Shown piece after piece: positions 47,281 through 54,955 of a stretch of 64,000 nucleotides of DNA. How positions within the stretch are numbered: the stretch's first letter is position 1; each line of letters begins with the position of its first letter. The notes below the pieces were generated by a model, which saw only the letters and a program-made list of their open reading frames with translations, was not told the origin of the DNA and did not search any database. This stretch comes from Sphingomonadales bacterium (GTDB taxonomy: Bacteria > Pseudomonadota > Alphaproteobacteria > Sphingomonadales > Sphingomonadaceae): the NCBI GenBank assembly GCA_017309275.1, contig JAFKLT010000038.1, forward strand, positions 1-64,000, given 5' to 3'. A program made the position numbers and the translations under genes.

Positions 47281-48249
47281 TTGACGCATCGATTTCCAAT
47301 ATTTCAGCGAGCCTGGGGTTCTGCTGGCTTATTGCTTTGTGCAGCCTCGCTTTTTTGGGCCCTCAACCCCATTGTTGCGCGCGCAGTTCACCACCTCGTT
47401 ACCCCCCTCGGCATGGCCTTTTGGCGATGGGTCGTAGCAATGGGGGTAGGCTTACTTTTCGCTTGGCCGCATCTTGTCGCGGATCGTCGCGCAATTCTGC
47501 AGAATTGGAAAATGCTGTCGTTTCTCGGAACGCTTGGGATCGGAGCGTTCGCCCTCGTGGTTTATTGGGGCCTTCAATATACAACGGCGACGAATAACCT
47601 GATGATGCAGGGCGCCATGCCTTCGATGATACTCCTGCTTTCGACAGTGATCTTTCGAGACCGAATTACGATCGGTCAGTTGGCAGGCACGCTCGTATCA
47701 CTGGCCGGTTTGCTCGTCATCGTCGCGCAAGGAAGCCTAGCCAATATTCTGGCCATGACGTTCAACCGCGGAGATGCCGCCGCCCTTTTCGGCGTTTTTC
47801 TCTACTCGCTCTACTCGACCCTTTTGCGGAAGAAACCCGCCATACATCAGCTCAGCTTTCTCGTAACGCTGTTCGCGGTCGGGGCCGCAAGCATTGCCAT
47901 CCCGTATCTTCTGGAGATTGCGCACGGCCATTATATGGCGGCGAGGATTGAGGTTCCGCTCGCCATCCTTTATGTCGGAATTTTCCCTTCGCTCCTTGCA
48001 TATTTCTTTTTCAACCGTTCAGTGGATTTGATCGGTGTCGCTCGCGCGAGTATCTATATGAATCTGCCCCCAGTCTTTGGGGTTGCGCTTGCAATTCTCC
48101 TGCTTGGAGAACATCTCGCTCCCTTTCACATTGCGGGCGCGGCACTTGTCGGTGCAGGGGTGTTCATGGCGACACGCCGCGAGGACGAGCCGCCAGCAGC
48201 AGGCCGCGTCGAAACTGTGGCCGTCGAGGCTGCATCCTCGCCGCGCTAA
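47281..48249 (+). CDS. EamA/DMT-family transporter
   Basis: This 322-residue protein has ten probable membrane helices and two EamA repeats (first starting LLCAASLFWALNPIVARAV, second around NRGDAAALFGVFLYSLYSTLL). It probably exports or imports a metabolite linked to the island pathway; direction is unknown. The start is uncertain. The TTG at 47281 places the first helix 13 residues in and follows an aaaagggg ribosome site; in-frame ATGs at 47161 and 47200 would add a polar leader that overlaps the intergenic palindrome. Confidence 0.82.
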   Translation: MTHRFPIFQRAWGSAGLLLCAASLFWALNPIVARAVHHLVTPLGMAFWRWVVAMGVGLLFAWPHLVADRRAILQNWKMLSFLGTLGIGAFALVVYWGLQYTTATNNLMMQGAMPSMILLLSTVIFRDRITIGQLAGTLVSLAGLLVIVAQGSLANILAMTFNRGDAAALFGVFLYSLYSTLLRKKPAIHQLSFLVTLFAVGAASIAIPYLLEIAHGHYMAARIEVPLAILYVGIFPSLLAYFFFNRSVDLIGVARASIYMNLPPVFGVALAILLLGEHLAPFHIAGAALVGAGVFMATRREDEPPAAGRVETVAVEAASSPR

Positions 48250-48325
48250 TTTTCACGTTCGATTTGCCGGCGGACACTGGCACACGGCAGGAGAGCGGAT
48301 ACGCGCGAATGGCTGGCAACAGGGC

Positions 48326-48370
48326 GCAATCTGCCATTGCATAGGAATGCCGCGCGGGCAGTTGCACAAG
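48326..48370. promoter_or_regulatory. GCAAT/ATTGC inverted repeat and TTGCACAA site upstream of the IclR gene
   Basis: GCAAT-CTGCC-ATTGC (48326-48340) is an exact inverted repeat, and TTGCACAAG (48362-48370) matches the half-palindrome seen before other island operons. Their location 150-200 bases upstream of the regulator gene could allow autoregulation. Confidence 0.4.
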
Positions 48371-48525
48371 AAACGACTTTGCATCTTGAGATATGAATTG
48401 TATCTGTTGTTGCTTCCTAGAACCCTCGTATCCCTGCAAAAGGGACAAAATAAGAGAATGGAAGAAGTTTGGAACGTCAGGCAAAAAGCGTGAGAGTGAC
48501 AGAGCTTGAAGACGATCACTCCGAT

Positions 48526-49338
48526 ATGTCCGCCTCTTCCAAATCGCCGCGCGATGTTGCGCAAAAGCCTCGCAAGAGTATCCAGTCGGTAGAGACTGGG
48601 GTCCGCGTGCTCGAAGCGCTGATATCTTGTCCCGGCGGCTGCGCACCCCTTCGCGATATCGCCGCGGGAGCCGAGATGTCGCGCAGCCAGGCGCACCGAT
48701 ATCTCCAGGCCTACATTAATACTGGGCTGGTCCAGCAGGAGCCTGCGGACGGTCGCTATTCTCTCGGTCCAACCGCCCTCAAGATCGGACTCTCGGCCTT
48801 GTCGAGGCTCGACGTTATTCGCATCACCACCGCCTATCTGCGGCAGCTTGCGGATGATCTCGAGACCACTGGTCTGCTCTCGATATGGGGTGACTATGGG
48901 CCGACGATCATCCGTTGGCTCGATGGCGGCGTTCCAATTGCGACGTCTTTGCACGTCGGATCGGTCCTTCCCATTCAGCATTCGTCTGCAGGGCTAGTTT
49001 TCATGGCTTTCCAGCCACTCCCTGCCTATAAGCGGCTGCTTGAACGTGAGCGCGCTGCGCGGACGTCCATCGATGAAATCGAGCTGCAAGCTATGCTGAC
49101 GGAGATCCGGAGGCAAGGCTACGCCAAGGTGGACGGCCAAGTGGTACCGGGGCTCGCTGCCATTTCAGTCCCGGTATTCGACATGCAGGAAAAGCTGATC
49201 GCGGTGATTGGCGTACTTGGCCGGATGACCGACGAAAAATTCTTTTGCCAGAGCAATATCGACAAAGTCCAGGCCGCCGCTCTCAAAGCCAGCAACGCAA
49301 TGGGCTGGCAGCCGGAGGAGATGCGTGGGGATTCCTGA
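48526..49338 (+). CDS. IclR-family transcriptional regulator
   Basis: About 270 residues. An N-terminal winged helix (KSIQSVETGVRVLEALI ... LRDIAAGAEMSRSQAHRYLQA) is followed by a GAF-like effector domain with the conserved HSSAGLVFMAF and GLAAISVPVFD stretches. IclR regulators of aromatic catabolism (PcaR/PobR type) sense ring acids. The start is ambiguous: the ATG at 48526 gives a normal-length N-terminus, while a TTG at 48469 extends the frame by 19 residues. With the GntR protein it is one of two candidate regulators of the island. Confidence 0.87.
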   Translation: MSASSKSPRDVAQKPRKSIQSVETGVRVLEALISCPGGCAPLRDIAAGAEMSRSQAHRYLQAYINTGLVQQEPADGRYSLGPTALKIGLSALSRLDVIRITTAYLRQLADDLETTGLLSIWGDYGPTIIRWLDGGVPIATSLHVGSVLPIQHSSAGLVFMAFQPLPAYKRLLERERAARTSIDEIELQAMLTEIRRQGYAKVDGQVVPGLAAISVPVFDMQEKLIAVIGVLGRMTDEKFFCQSNIDKVQAAALKASNAMGWQPEEMRGDS

Positions 49339-49410
49339 CCCGCTTGGTGCGATCGCCATAAACGGGAGCCTCCCGGGCGCTGGCATGCGAGGGGATTTCG
49401 GGGGCAGGAC

Positions 49411-49944
49411 GTGAAGCCACTCGATCCCGACACCTTCTGGCGTTTCTCGGTATCAGCTTATGCGCAGCCCGGTGTAGCGGATATTTGCCTCAGCTTGCAG
49501 GACGACCATGGCTTCGATGTCAACCTCCTGCTTCTGTGCTGCTGGTTAGCGCAGCTGCGGTCGATCGTGCTTAGCGAGACGGAATTGCGTTTTCTCCTCG
49601 CAGAAATTGAGGCGACAAATTCAGAAGTCATCGGGCCACTGCGTCAGGCCCGCCGGTGGCTGAAAGCTCCCGCCAGTACCAGCGGGGCCTCGGCTGCCAA
49701 GGCGCAGCGTGTCCGGCGCCTCGTAAAGATGGCCGAACTCGAAGGGGAACGGCTGGCGCAGCACCTGCTAATCAGCGCGGCGAGTGCGCTTGGAGCTGAG
49801 AGCTGCGCGGACCGAATGAACGCCGCAAACCTCAGTCTGACGGCCTATACGCGGATCGTTAACGAGACTGACGCTGCCGATGCCTTGCAAAGCCTTGCGC
49901 GCCTCGTCGTCAAGGAGCGTTCGAAGGACCCTTTGCCGTCTTGA
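49411..49944 (+). CDS. TIGR02444/DUF2390 family protein
   Basis: This 177-residue helical protein begins LDPDTFWRFSVSAYAQPGVADICLSLQDDHGFDVNLLL, the pattern of the TIGR02444 family, whose function is not known. It starts at a GTG with a weak ggcagg ribosome site, 72 bases after the IclR gene. Its 3' end overlaps by 35 bases with the convergent cytochrome c gene. It is not obviously part of the catabolic pathway. Confidence 0.8.
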   Translation: MKPLDPDTFWRFSVSAYAQPGVADICLSLQDDHGFDVNLLLLCCWLAQLRSIVLSETELRFLLAEIEATNSEVIGPLRQARRWLKAPASTSGASAAKAQRVRRLVKMAELEGERLAQHLLISAASALGAESCADRMNAANLSLTAYTRIVNETDAADALQSLARLVVKERSKDPLPS

Positions 49945-50251
49945 TGTAGGTGAATACAAGATCCACATCGGCGTCTGTCAGCTCGGTTGGGCGGAATGGC
50001 GGCATTTCGATCAGCCCGTTTCGGACGACCGAGTGGACATAGTCCTTGTCGAGGTCCTTGCGGCCAATGAGGGGCGCAACGGGTCGCTCCATCTCTTCAA
50101 GCAGCATAGTGGCGGGATGACCCGGGCCCGGGTCGTGACAACCCGCGCAGTTCAGGGCATATAATTCTGCACCGTCCGGTTTGTCCGCATCTGACGATTT
50201 CGAACAAGCGGTTAGCATCAGCAGAGCGACCGCCAGCAATCCCATCTTCAT
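49910..50251 (-). CDS. Small c-type cytochrome lipoprotein, probable flavoprotein electron acceptor
   Basis: This 113-residue protein has a lipoprotein signal (LMLTAC, Cys16), one haem-c site CAGCH at residues 35-39, and a likely axial Met83 in GLIEMPPF. It resembles the cytochrome subunit of p-cresol methylhydroxylase-like enzymes. It is the last gene of the eight-gene leftward operon, 23 bases after the first flavoprotein gene. It should accept electrons in the periplasm from one or both flavoproteins. Mono-haem cytochromes of other respiratory roles remain possible. Confidence 0.82.
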   Translation of the reverse strand: MKMGLLAVALLMLTACSKSSDADKPDGAELYALNCAGCHDPGPGHPATMLLEEMERPVAPLIGRKDLDKDYVHSVVRNGLIEMPPFRPTELTDADVDLVFTYIKTAKGPSNAP

Positions 50252-50274
50252 GCTTTCGATTCCCTTGTTTGAGG

Positions 50275-51735
50275 TCAGGCCGACAGAAAGAGGTTCGCGG
50301 GATCGAGCGCGCGTTTCACGCGCGCGTGCAGTTGAGTTATCGCGCCGCTTTCATAGGTCGCCCTAGCAGAGGCGGCGAGCGCCGGCTCGACGTGCGTCTG
50401 TCCAAATCCGGCACCTGCCTGCGCATCGATCAGCTCGATAGCGCAGTCTCTCGCCCGTTTACTGCCCGCGGGACTGCCATCGAAGCACAAATACTGCCGA
50501 TGCTGGGCAGAGCGCCAGACGGCATTCGTTTCTCCGACAAAATCGAAACCGTGCCGGCCGGAAATATCGCGCGACAAGTCATAAAGGCGAAGCCCTTCCT
50601 TGCCATCAACCGGGCTGATGGGGCCGATGTCGAGAGAGGATCCTCCGGCCCAGGCCGAAGGGCGGCCAAGTGCATTACCGACCGAACCAAGCATCATGCC
50701 TTTTCGCCACGCCCACAGTCCTTCCATCCCGGCTGCGGGAGCGGCCAGCACCCGCGAGCCTTTGATCGATGCGAACGCGTCCTGGACCATCGACCAAGCG
50801 ATGCGAACATTGTCGGGGAGCCCGTAAAGCGAGCCGTAAAGAGTCCAGTAGCCAAGCCCGATCGACTCCCCGGCTTTTCGAACCTCGCCGGCGGACATTG
50901 GGCCGGTGCCGCCGAAGTCGCGGCGTACCTTGCCCGAACGCGCTGCTTCGTGCAGCGCATTTGCCACCGCCACGCCATTGGGGACGACCATATTGGTCTT
51001 GAGCGGGCCCAGTACATCGAGAAGTTTGCCAAGATCGTCTTCGTCCGGCACCGTGACAGCAAAGGATTGCGCTGCCGGGGGCTGGGGCATGAGCCAGAGG
51101 CCGAGCTTGGTCACGACGCCAAGATCGGATTGTGTGAAGAGCCCGTCGATCCAGGGCCCGTAACCAAATTTGAAGAGCTGCCAGCAGGTACTCTTGGGCA
51201 TAGCACCCATCCCTGTCCGGACACTGCGGCCGTCGGCCAGCATCAACTCAAGCCCGCATTGCATAAGATAATGATCGGCATATGGGGTATAGCCCACGCG
51301 CCGCTTCAGAAAGGCGCTCGCCACCGATTCGTCGGGCTCACCCGGGCAATCGACCCAGAGCTTGAGCCCCCGCTCGCCTATCTGTTCGGAGAGTTGCCGA
51401 AAGGTGACGCCTGGCTCGACGAGGCAGTAAGCCAAGTTCTCATTGATCTCGAGAATCTCATTCATGCGGCCAAGATCGAGCAATATGATCTTGTCGCGTG
51501 CCGCCACCTCCTGACCTGCGACCGCGCGGCACACAGGTTGAAGCGCCGCTCCGGCCTCGCTCGCCACCGCGAGGACCTTGGCAAGTTGCTCGGTGTCGCG
51601 CGGCGCGATGATACCCAGGGGCAGGGCGACTCCGGAATGGAAGGGTGCGAGCGCCGCCGGATCGCGCGTTACCCCATCGGCACCGACCAGTGCTTCTAGC
51701 GCGTCGAGCGCGGCGGCTTGGCGATTTGCGTCCAT
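50275..51735 (-). CDS. VAO/p-cresol methylhydroxylase-type flavoprotein, degenerate paralogue
   Basis: This 486-residue protein is homologous along its length to the 517-residue flavoprotein gene 3 kb away, with GLFTQSDLGVVTKLGLWLMPQPP and the C-terminal KRALDPANLFL. Two key parts look altered. The FAD-pyrophosphate loop expected near residue 70 (TGRNxxYGG in the paralogue) reads CRAVAGQEVAARD, and the position of the covalent FAD residue is Ser367. A Gly-rich GRRSGGGGT occurs in another frame at the same place (51497-51526), suggesting compensated frameshifts. It may be a non-covalent, structural or decaying subunit. The ATG at 51735 has an aggggg ribosome site; a GTG at 51744 is possible. 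Confidence 0.75.
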   Translation of the reverse strand: MDANRQAAALDALEALVGADGVTRDPAALAPFHSGVALPLGIIAPRDTEQLAKVLAVASEAGAALQPVCRAVAGQEVAARDKIILLDLGRMNEILEINENLAYCLVEPGVTFRQLSEQIGERGLKLWVDCPGEPDESVASAFLKRRVGYTPYADHYLMQCGLELMLADGRSVRTGMGAMPKSTCWQLFKFGYGPWIDGLFTQSDLGVVTKLGLWLMPQPPAAQSFAVTVPDEDDLGKLLDVLGPLKTNMVVPNGVAVANALHEAARSGKVRRDFGGTGPMSAGEVRKAGESIGLGYWTLYGSLYGLPDNVRIAWSMVQDAFASIKGSRVLAAPAAGMEGLWAWRKGMMLGSVGNALGRPSAWAGGSSLDIGPISPVDGKEGLRLYDLSRDISGRHGFDFVGETNAVWRSAQHRQYLCFDGSPAGSKRARDCAIELIDAQAGAGFGQTHVEPALAASARATYESGAITQLHARVKRALDPANLFLSA

Positions 51736-51747
51736 CTTGATCACCCC

Positions 51748-51987
51748 CTATTTCCGCATGGTCGAAGGTTGCAGGACGATCGGAAAAAGATCCGGCTCCG
51801 AAACATCGATCGCGAACTCCTCGGCGCGCACACGCGGGTCGATCGCACTCGCCGGCTCGCTGTCGCGCCAAGAGAAACAGCAGGCCGTGCAGCGATGGAT
51901 TGTCCAAATCGTTTTCTCGCCATCGACGCCGCGGAAATCAGGGATCGAAGCGTCGGAGCCACATCGCGGGCAATGGGGTGCAGTCAT
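51748..51987 (-). CDS. Non-oxidative hydroxyarylic acid decarboxylase subunit D (zinc-ribbon)
   Basis: This 79-residue protein has two CxxC pairs (Cys6/Cys9 in CPRCG, Cys33/Cys36 in RCTACC) followed by FSWRDSEP. That is the pattern of the small D subunit of vanillate/4-hydroxybenzoate decarboxylases (VdcD/BsdD type). It lies directly after ubiD with an ATGA overlap, as in three-component BCD decarboxylase operons. Its exact function is unsettled; it is needed for full activity in some systems. Confidence 0.85.
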   Translation of the reverse strand: MTAPHCPRCGSDASIPDFRGVDGEKTIWTIHRCTACCFSWRDSEPASAIDPRVRAEEFAIDVSEPDLFPIVLQPSTMRK

Positions 51988-53462
51988 AGCGTCTCGCCTC
52001 GTTGCATCGCCTGGATCCGTTTGCCGAGGTCATCGATAGTCTGGCCGGTGGGCGGGGTGACCAGATGTGCCTCGCCCACCGGATCGGGCGGGAGATAGCT
52101 TGTTGCGTCGATAATCAGATGGTGCCCCTTCCCCGGCGTCACGGCAGCGGGGTCGATCGGGACCATCGCCATGTTCGGCAGGACGATGATGTCCTCCGCG
52201 CGCGTCCGGGTCGACAGGGCCCACATGACCTGGTTGAGATCGAAGGGATCGATATCGCCATCGACCATGATCAGATTTTTCAGATACATGAGGCCATGGG
52301 GCGTACCAAGCGCGCGGAGCGCCACGGATTTTGCGAAGCCCGCCATCCGGTTCTTGACCGCGATGATCGCTGTCAGTCCGTGCTGGTACAGCGCATTCAC
52401 CGCGGTGACTTCGGGAAAGGTCTGGCGCAACTGTGCATAGATGGGCGCCGACGTATGAAGACCGATCAACGTGTCGTGCTCCGTCCAGCCACGACCGATG
52501 TAGATATTCTCGAATATAGGGTTCTTTCGGTGCGAGACGGCGGTCACCTTGAAGACAGGGGCGCGTCGCACGCCGCTGTAGGATCCTGGGAATTCACCGA
52601 ACGGCCCTTCGAAGACGCGCTCACCAAGCTGGAGCTCGGCTTCGATGACGATCTCGCTATCCGCGAGGATGTCGATACCGTTGCCGGAATTCGTCAGCCG
52701 GATCGGCGCTCCCATCATCGCCGAGGCATAAGCATATTCGGACTCGTCGTAGCCGATTGGTGTTGCTGCGAACAACGCGACGCCGGGATGGTTGCCGAGC
52801 ATGACGGCGATCTTGAGCGGCAGGCCTTCGCGTTCCGCTGCGAGGATCTGGCGTCCCATGTCATGCGACGGGATCGTCATCAGGCTGAAGCGATCGGGAC
52901 CCTGGATCTGAAGCCTGTAGATGCCGACATTCTGCTTGCCGAAATTTTCCGGATCCAACGGATCGCGCGAAGCCACCGACGCCTTGGCCAAATAGAAACC
53001 CCCGTCAAACTCGTTGATGCGATACACGGGCAGCAGGTCGTAGAGATTGATATTCTCCTCGTGCCGGCACTCATGGACAGGCGCCTGCCCCTCGGAAACG
53101 CGGCTGATCTGGGCAGAGGCATCGCCCCAGCGCCCGGCTATGTCGAAGAACATATCCCGGATTGTGGTGCCTTTTGGCTGACCCAGGAGCAGCGCGATAT
53201 TATCCCAAGAGCCGTGCACCCCGACAACCGTGCGTTTCCCGGGGTAGCCCGCTATATTGTCGAACAGGATCGCAGGAGCATGGTTGACATCGCGCGAGGC
53301 GGCCACGGCAATGTTGCGCAGGTCGGGCTCGGGCATGATCCGGTCCGTCCAGGTAATGGCCTGCCCATATTCTTCGAGGAGCTCCAGAAAATCGCGCAGC
53401 GATCCGACGCCTCTTGCGCGATCGGCGAGGTTGGCGCGAATGGATGACTTTCCTTGAGACAT
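51984..53462 (-). CDS. UbiD-family prenyl-FMN-dependent aromatic acid decarboxylase (subunit C)
   Basis: This 492-residue UbiD-family protein has the catalytic-Glu region EGPFGEFPGSYSG and the prFMN-binding architecture. The N-terminal RDFLELLEEYGQAITWTDRI and the central PVYRINEFDGGFYLAKASV are family-typical. With UbiX and subunit D in the same operon it should decarboxylate a hydroxybenzoate such as vanillate or 4-hydroxybenzoate non-oxidatively to a phenol. Direction and exact substrate are inferred. The ATG at 53462 overlaps the aldehyde dehydrogenase stop (TGATG) and has a gggggag ribosome site. Confidence 0.9.
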   Translation of the reverse strand: MSQGKSSIRANLADRARGVGSLRDFLELLEEYGQAITWTDRIMPEPDLRNIAVAASRDVNHAPAILFDNIAGYPGKRTVVGVHGSWDNIALLLGQPKGTTIRDMFFDIAGRWGDASAQISRVSEGQAPVHECRHEENINLYDLLPVYRINEFDGGFYLAKASVASRDPLDPENFGKQNVGIYRLQIQGPDRFSLMTIPSHDMGRQILAAEREGLPLKIAVMLGNHPGVALFAATPIGYDESEYAYASAMMGAPIRLTNSGNGIDILADSEIVIEAELQLGERVFEGPFGEFPGSYSGVRRAPVFKVTAVSHRKNPIFENIYIGRGWTEHDTLIGLHTSAPIYAQLRQTFPEVTAVNALYQHGLTAIIAVKNRMAGFAKSVALRALGTPHGLMYLKNLIMVDGDIDPFDLNQVMWALSTRTRAEDIIVLPNMAMVPIDPAAVTPGKGHHLIIDATSYLPPDPVGEAHLVTPPTGQTIDDLGKRIQAMQRGETL

Positions 53463-54922
53463 CAGTGTGCTCCCCCAACGGCCGCGTCGGTCTGGATGCT
53501 CACCCATTTCCACTCGGTCATGATTTCAAGATCGGCCTCGGTGCCCTCGCGGCCAAATCCGGAAGCCTTGGAACCGCCGAACGGCACGTGAGGCTCGTCG
53601 TGCAACGTGGGCGCGTTGACATGGACCATCCCGGACTCGATTTCGCGAGCGAACCGAAGCGCCTTGTCGATGTCGCGCGTGAAGATCGCGGCGCTCAGGC
53701 CATATTCGGTGTCGTTGGCAAGCCGGAGGGCTTCATCGAGGTCATCGAACGGATAGAGCGACGTGACCGGCCCGAAGGTTTCCTGGGCCGCTACCTCCAT
53801 CCCGGGCTGGACACCGGAGAGGATGGTCGCATGGCACACATGGCCCGTCCATTCGCCCCCGGCGAGTATTTCGGCTCCCTTGCCGCGGGCGTCATCGATA
53901 TGCTGCCGCACGCGCGCGCGCTGACGCCCGGAAATGATAGGACCCAGCATCGTTGCGGGATCGCGCAGATCGCCGGATGAGAGTTTCGCAGCTGCAGCAG
54001 CGAAAGCCTTGGAGAACCGGTCGAAGATCGGACGTTCGACATAGATACGCGACGCCCCCATGCACACCTGGCCCTGATACATGAAGATGCTGAAGATCGC
54101 GGCCGCCACGGCCTTTTCGATGTCGGCGTCGGCGCAGACGACGAGAGGACTCTTCCCGCCGAGTTCGAGGGTATATTTCTTGAAGCCTTCAGCTGCGATG
54201 CGCGCGATATGCCGCCCGACCCGGGACGAGCCCGTGAAGGTGATCGCGCGAACCTTGGGATGGCCAGTAAGCGCATCGCCGATTTTGGCGCCGTCCCCAT
54301 ATACAATGTTGAACAGGCCTTCGGGCACGCCTGCTTCCTCCCAGAGGCGCGCGAGTTGATCGGCCACGCGCGGTGCCGCTTCCGACGGAAGCAGGACGAA
54401 GGCATTGCCCGTCGCGAGCGCCATGGCCGACTGCTTGATCCCCTTGATCAGCGGGACGTTGAACGGCGTAATGCCGGCAACGACTCCGACCGGTTCGCGA
54501 AAACTCATGCTGACGCGGCCGGGCGCATCGGATGGAATAGTCTCGCCGCGAATGCGCCGGGGAACGCCTGCGGCCGCGCGCAAGAAGCTCGTGGCGAACC
54601 GGGTCTCGAAACCGGCCTTTGCGATCGGCGAGCCGATTTCATCAACGAGCGTGTCGGCAAATTGCGATGCGTCACGCTCCATGAGAGCCGAAGCCTTTAT
54701 CATCCATCCCTCGCGCGCGGCTGCGGAAAGGTCGCGGTTCCGGCGATAGGCCGTGTCGGCCGCCTCAACTGCTCGATCGACGTCGGCCGGAGTCCCGGCA
54801 GCCGCCCGGGAATAGAGACTGTCGTCAATCGGGTTCAGGCTTTCGAAATAAGCGCCGTCGCCAGGGGCAACCGGTGACCCGCCGATCCAGTGGTCAAGCC
54901 CCCTCACTTCGTCCTTACGCAT
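53462..54922 (-). CDS. Aromatic aldehyde dehydrogenase (vanillin dehydrogenase-like)
   Basis: This 486-residue NAD(P)-dependent dehydrogenase has Asn155, Glu253 (LELGGKSP) and catalytic Cys287 (YQGQVCMGAS), the last in the form common to vanillin and benzaldehyde dehydrogenases. The usual KPSE lysine that contacts the adenosine ribose is Leu178 (FVLLPSEAAP), which is unusual and may affect cofactor use. In the operon it should oxidise the aldehyde made by the flavoprotein to the acid used by UbiD. Start at the second of two adjacent ATGs for better ribosome-site spacing; 54925 is the alternative. Confidence 0.9.
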   Translation of the reverse strand: MRKDEVRGLDHWIGGSPVAPGDGAYFESLNPIDDSLYSRAAAGTPADVDRAVEAADTAYRRNRDLSAAAREGWMIKASALMERDASQFADTLVDEIGSPIAKAGFETRFATSFLRAAAGVPRRIRGETIPSDAPGRVSMSFREPVGVVAGITPFNVPLIKGIKQSAMALATGNAFVLLPSEAAPRVADQLARLWEEAGVPEGLFNIVYGDGAKIGDALTGHPKVRAITFTGSSRVGRHIARIAAEGFKKYTLELGGKSPLVVCADADIEKAVAAAIFSIFMYQGQVCMGASRIYVERPIFDRFSKAFAAAAAKLSSGDLRDPATMLGPIISGRQRARVRQHIDDARGKGAEILAGGEWTGHVCHATILSGVQPGMEVAAQETFGPVTSLYPFDDLDEALRLANDTEYGLSAAIFTRDIDKALRFAREIESGMVHVNAPTLHDEPHVPFGGSKASGFGREGTEADLEIMTEWKWVSIQTDAAVGGAH

Positions 54923-54955
54923 CATGAATCTCCTGGGAGCGTGGGTCGCGTGGCA

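Noticed and set aside
48077..48493. 138-codon frame spanning the end of the EamA gene and the IclR promoter
   Set aside because: Overlaps a real gene end, has no domain and no ribosome site.
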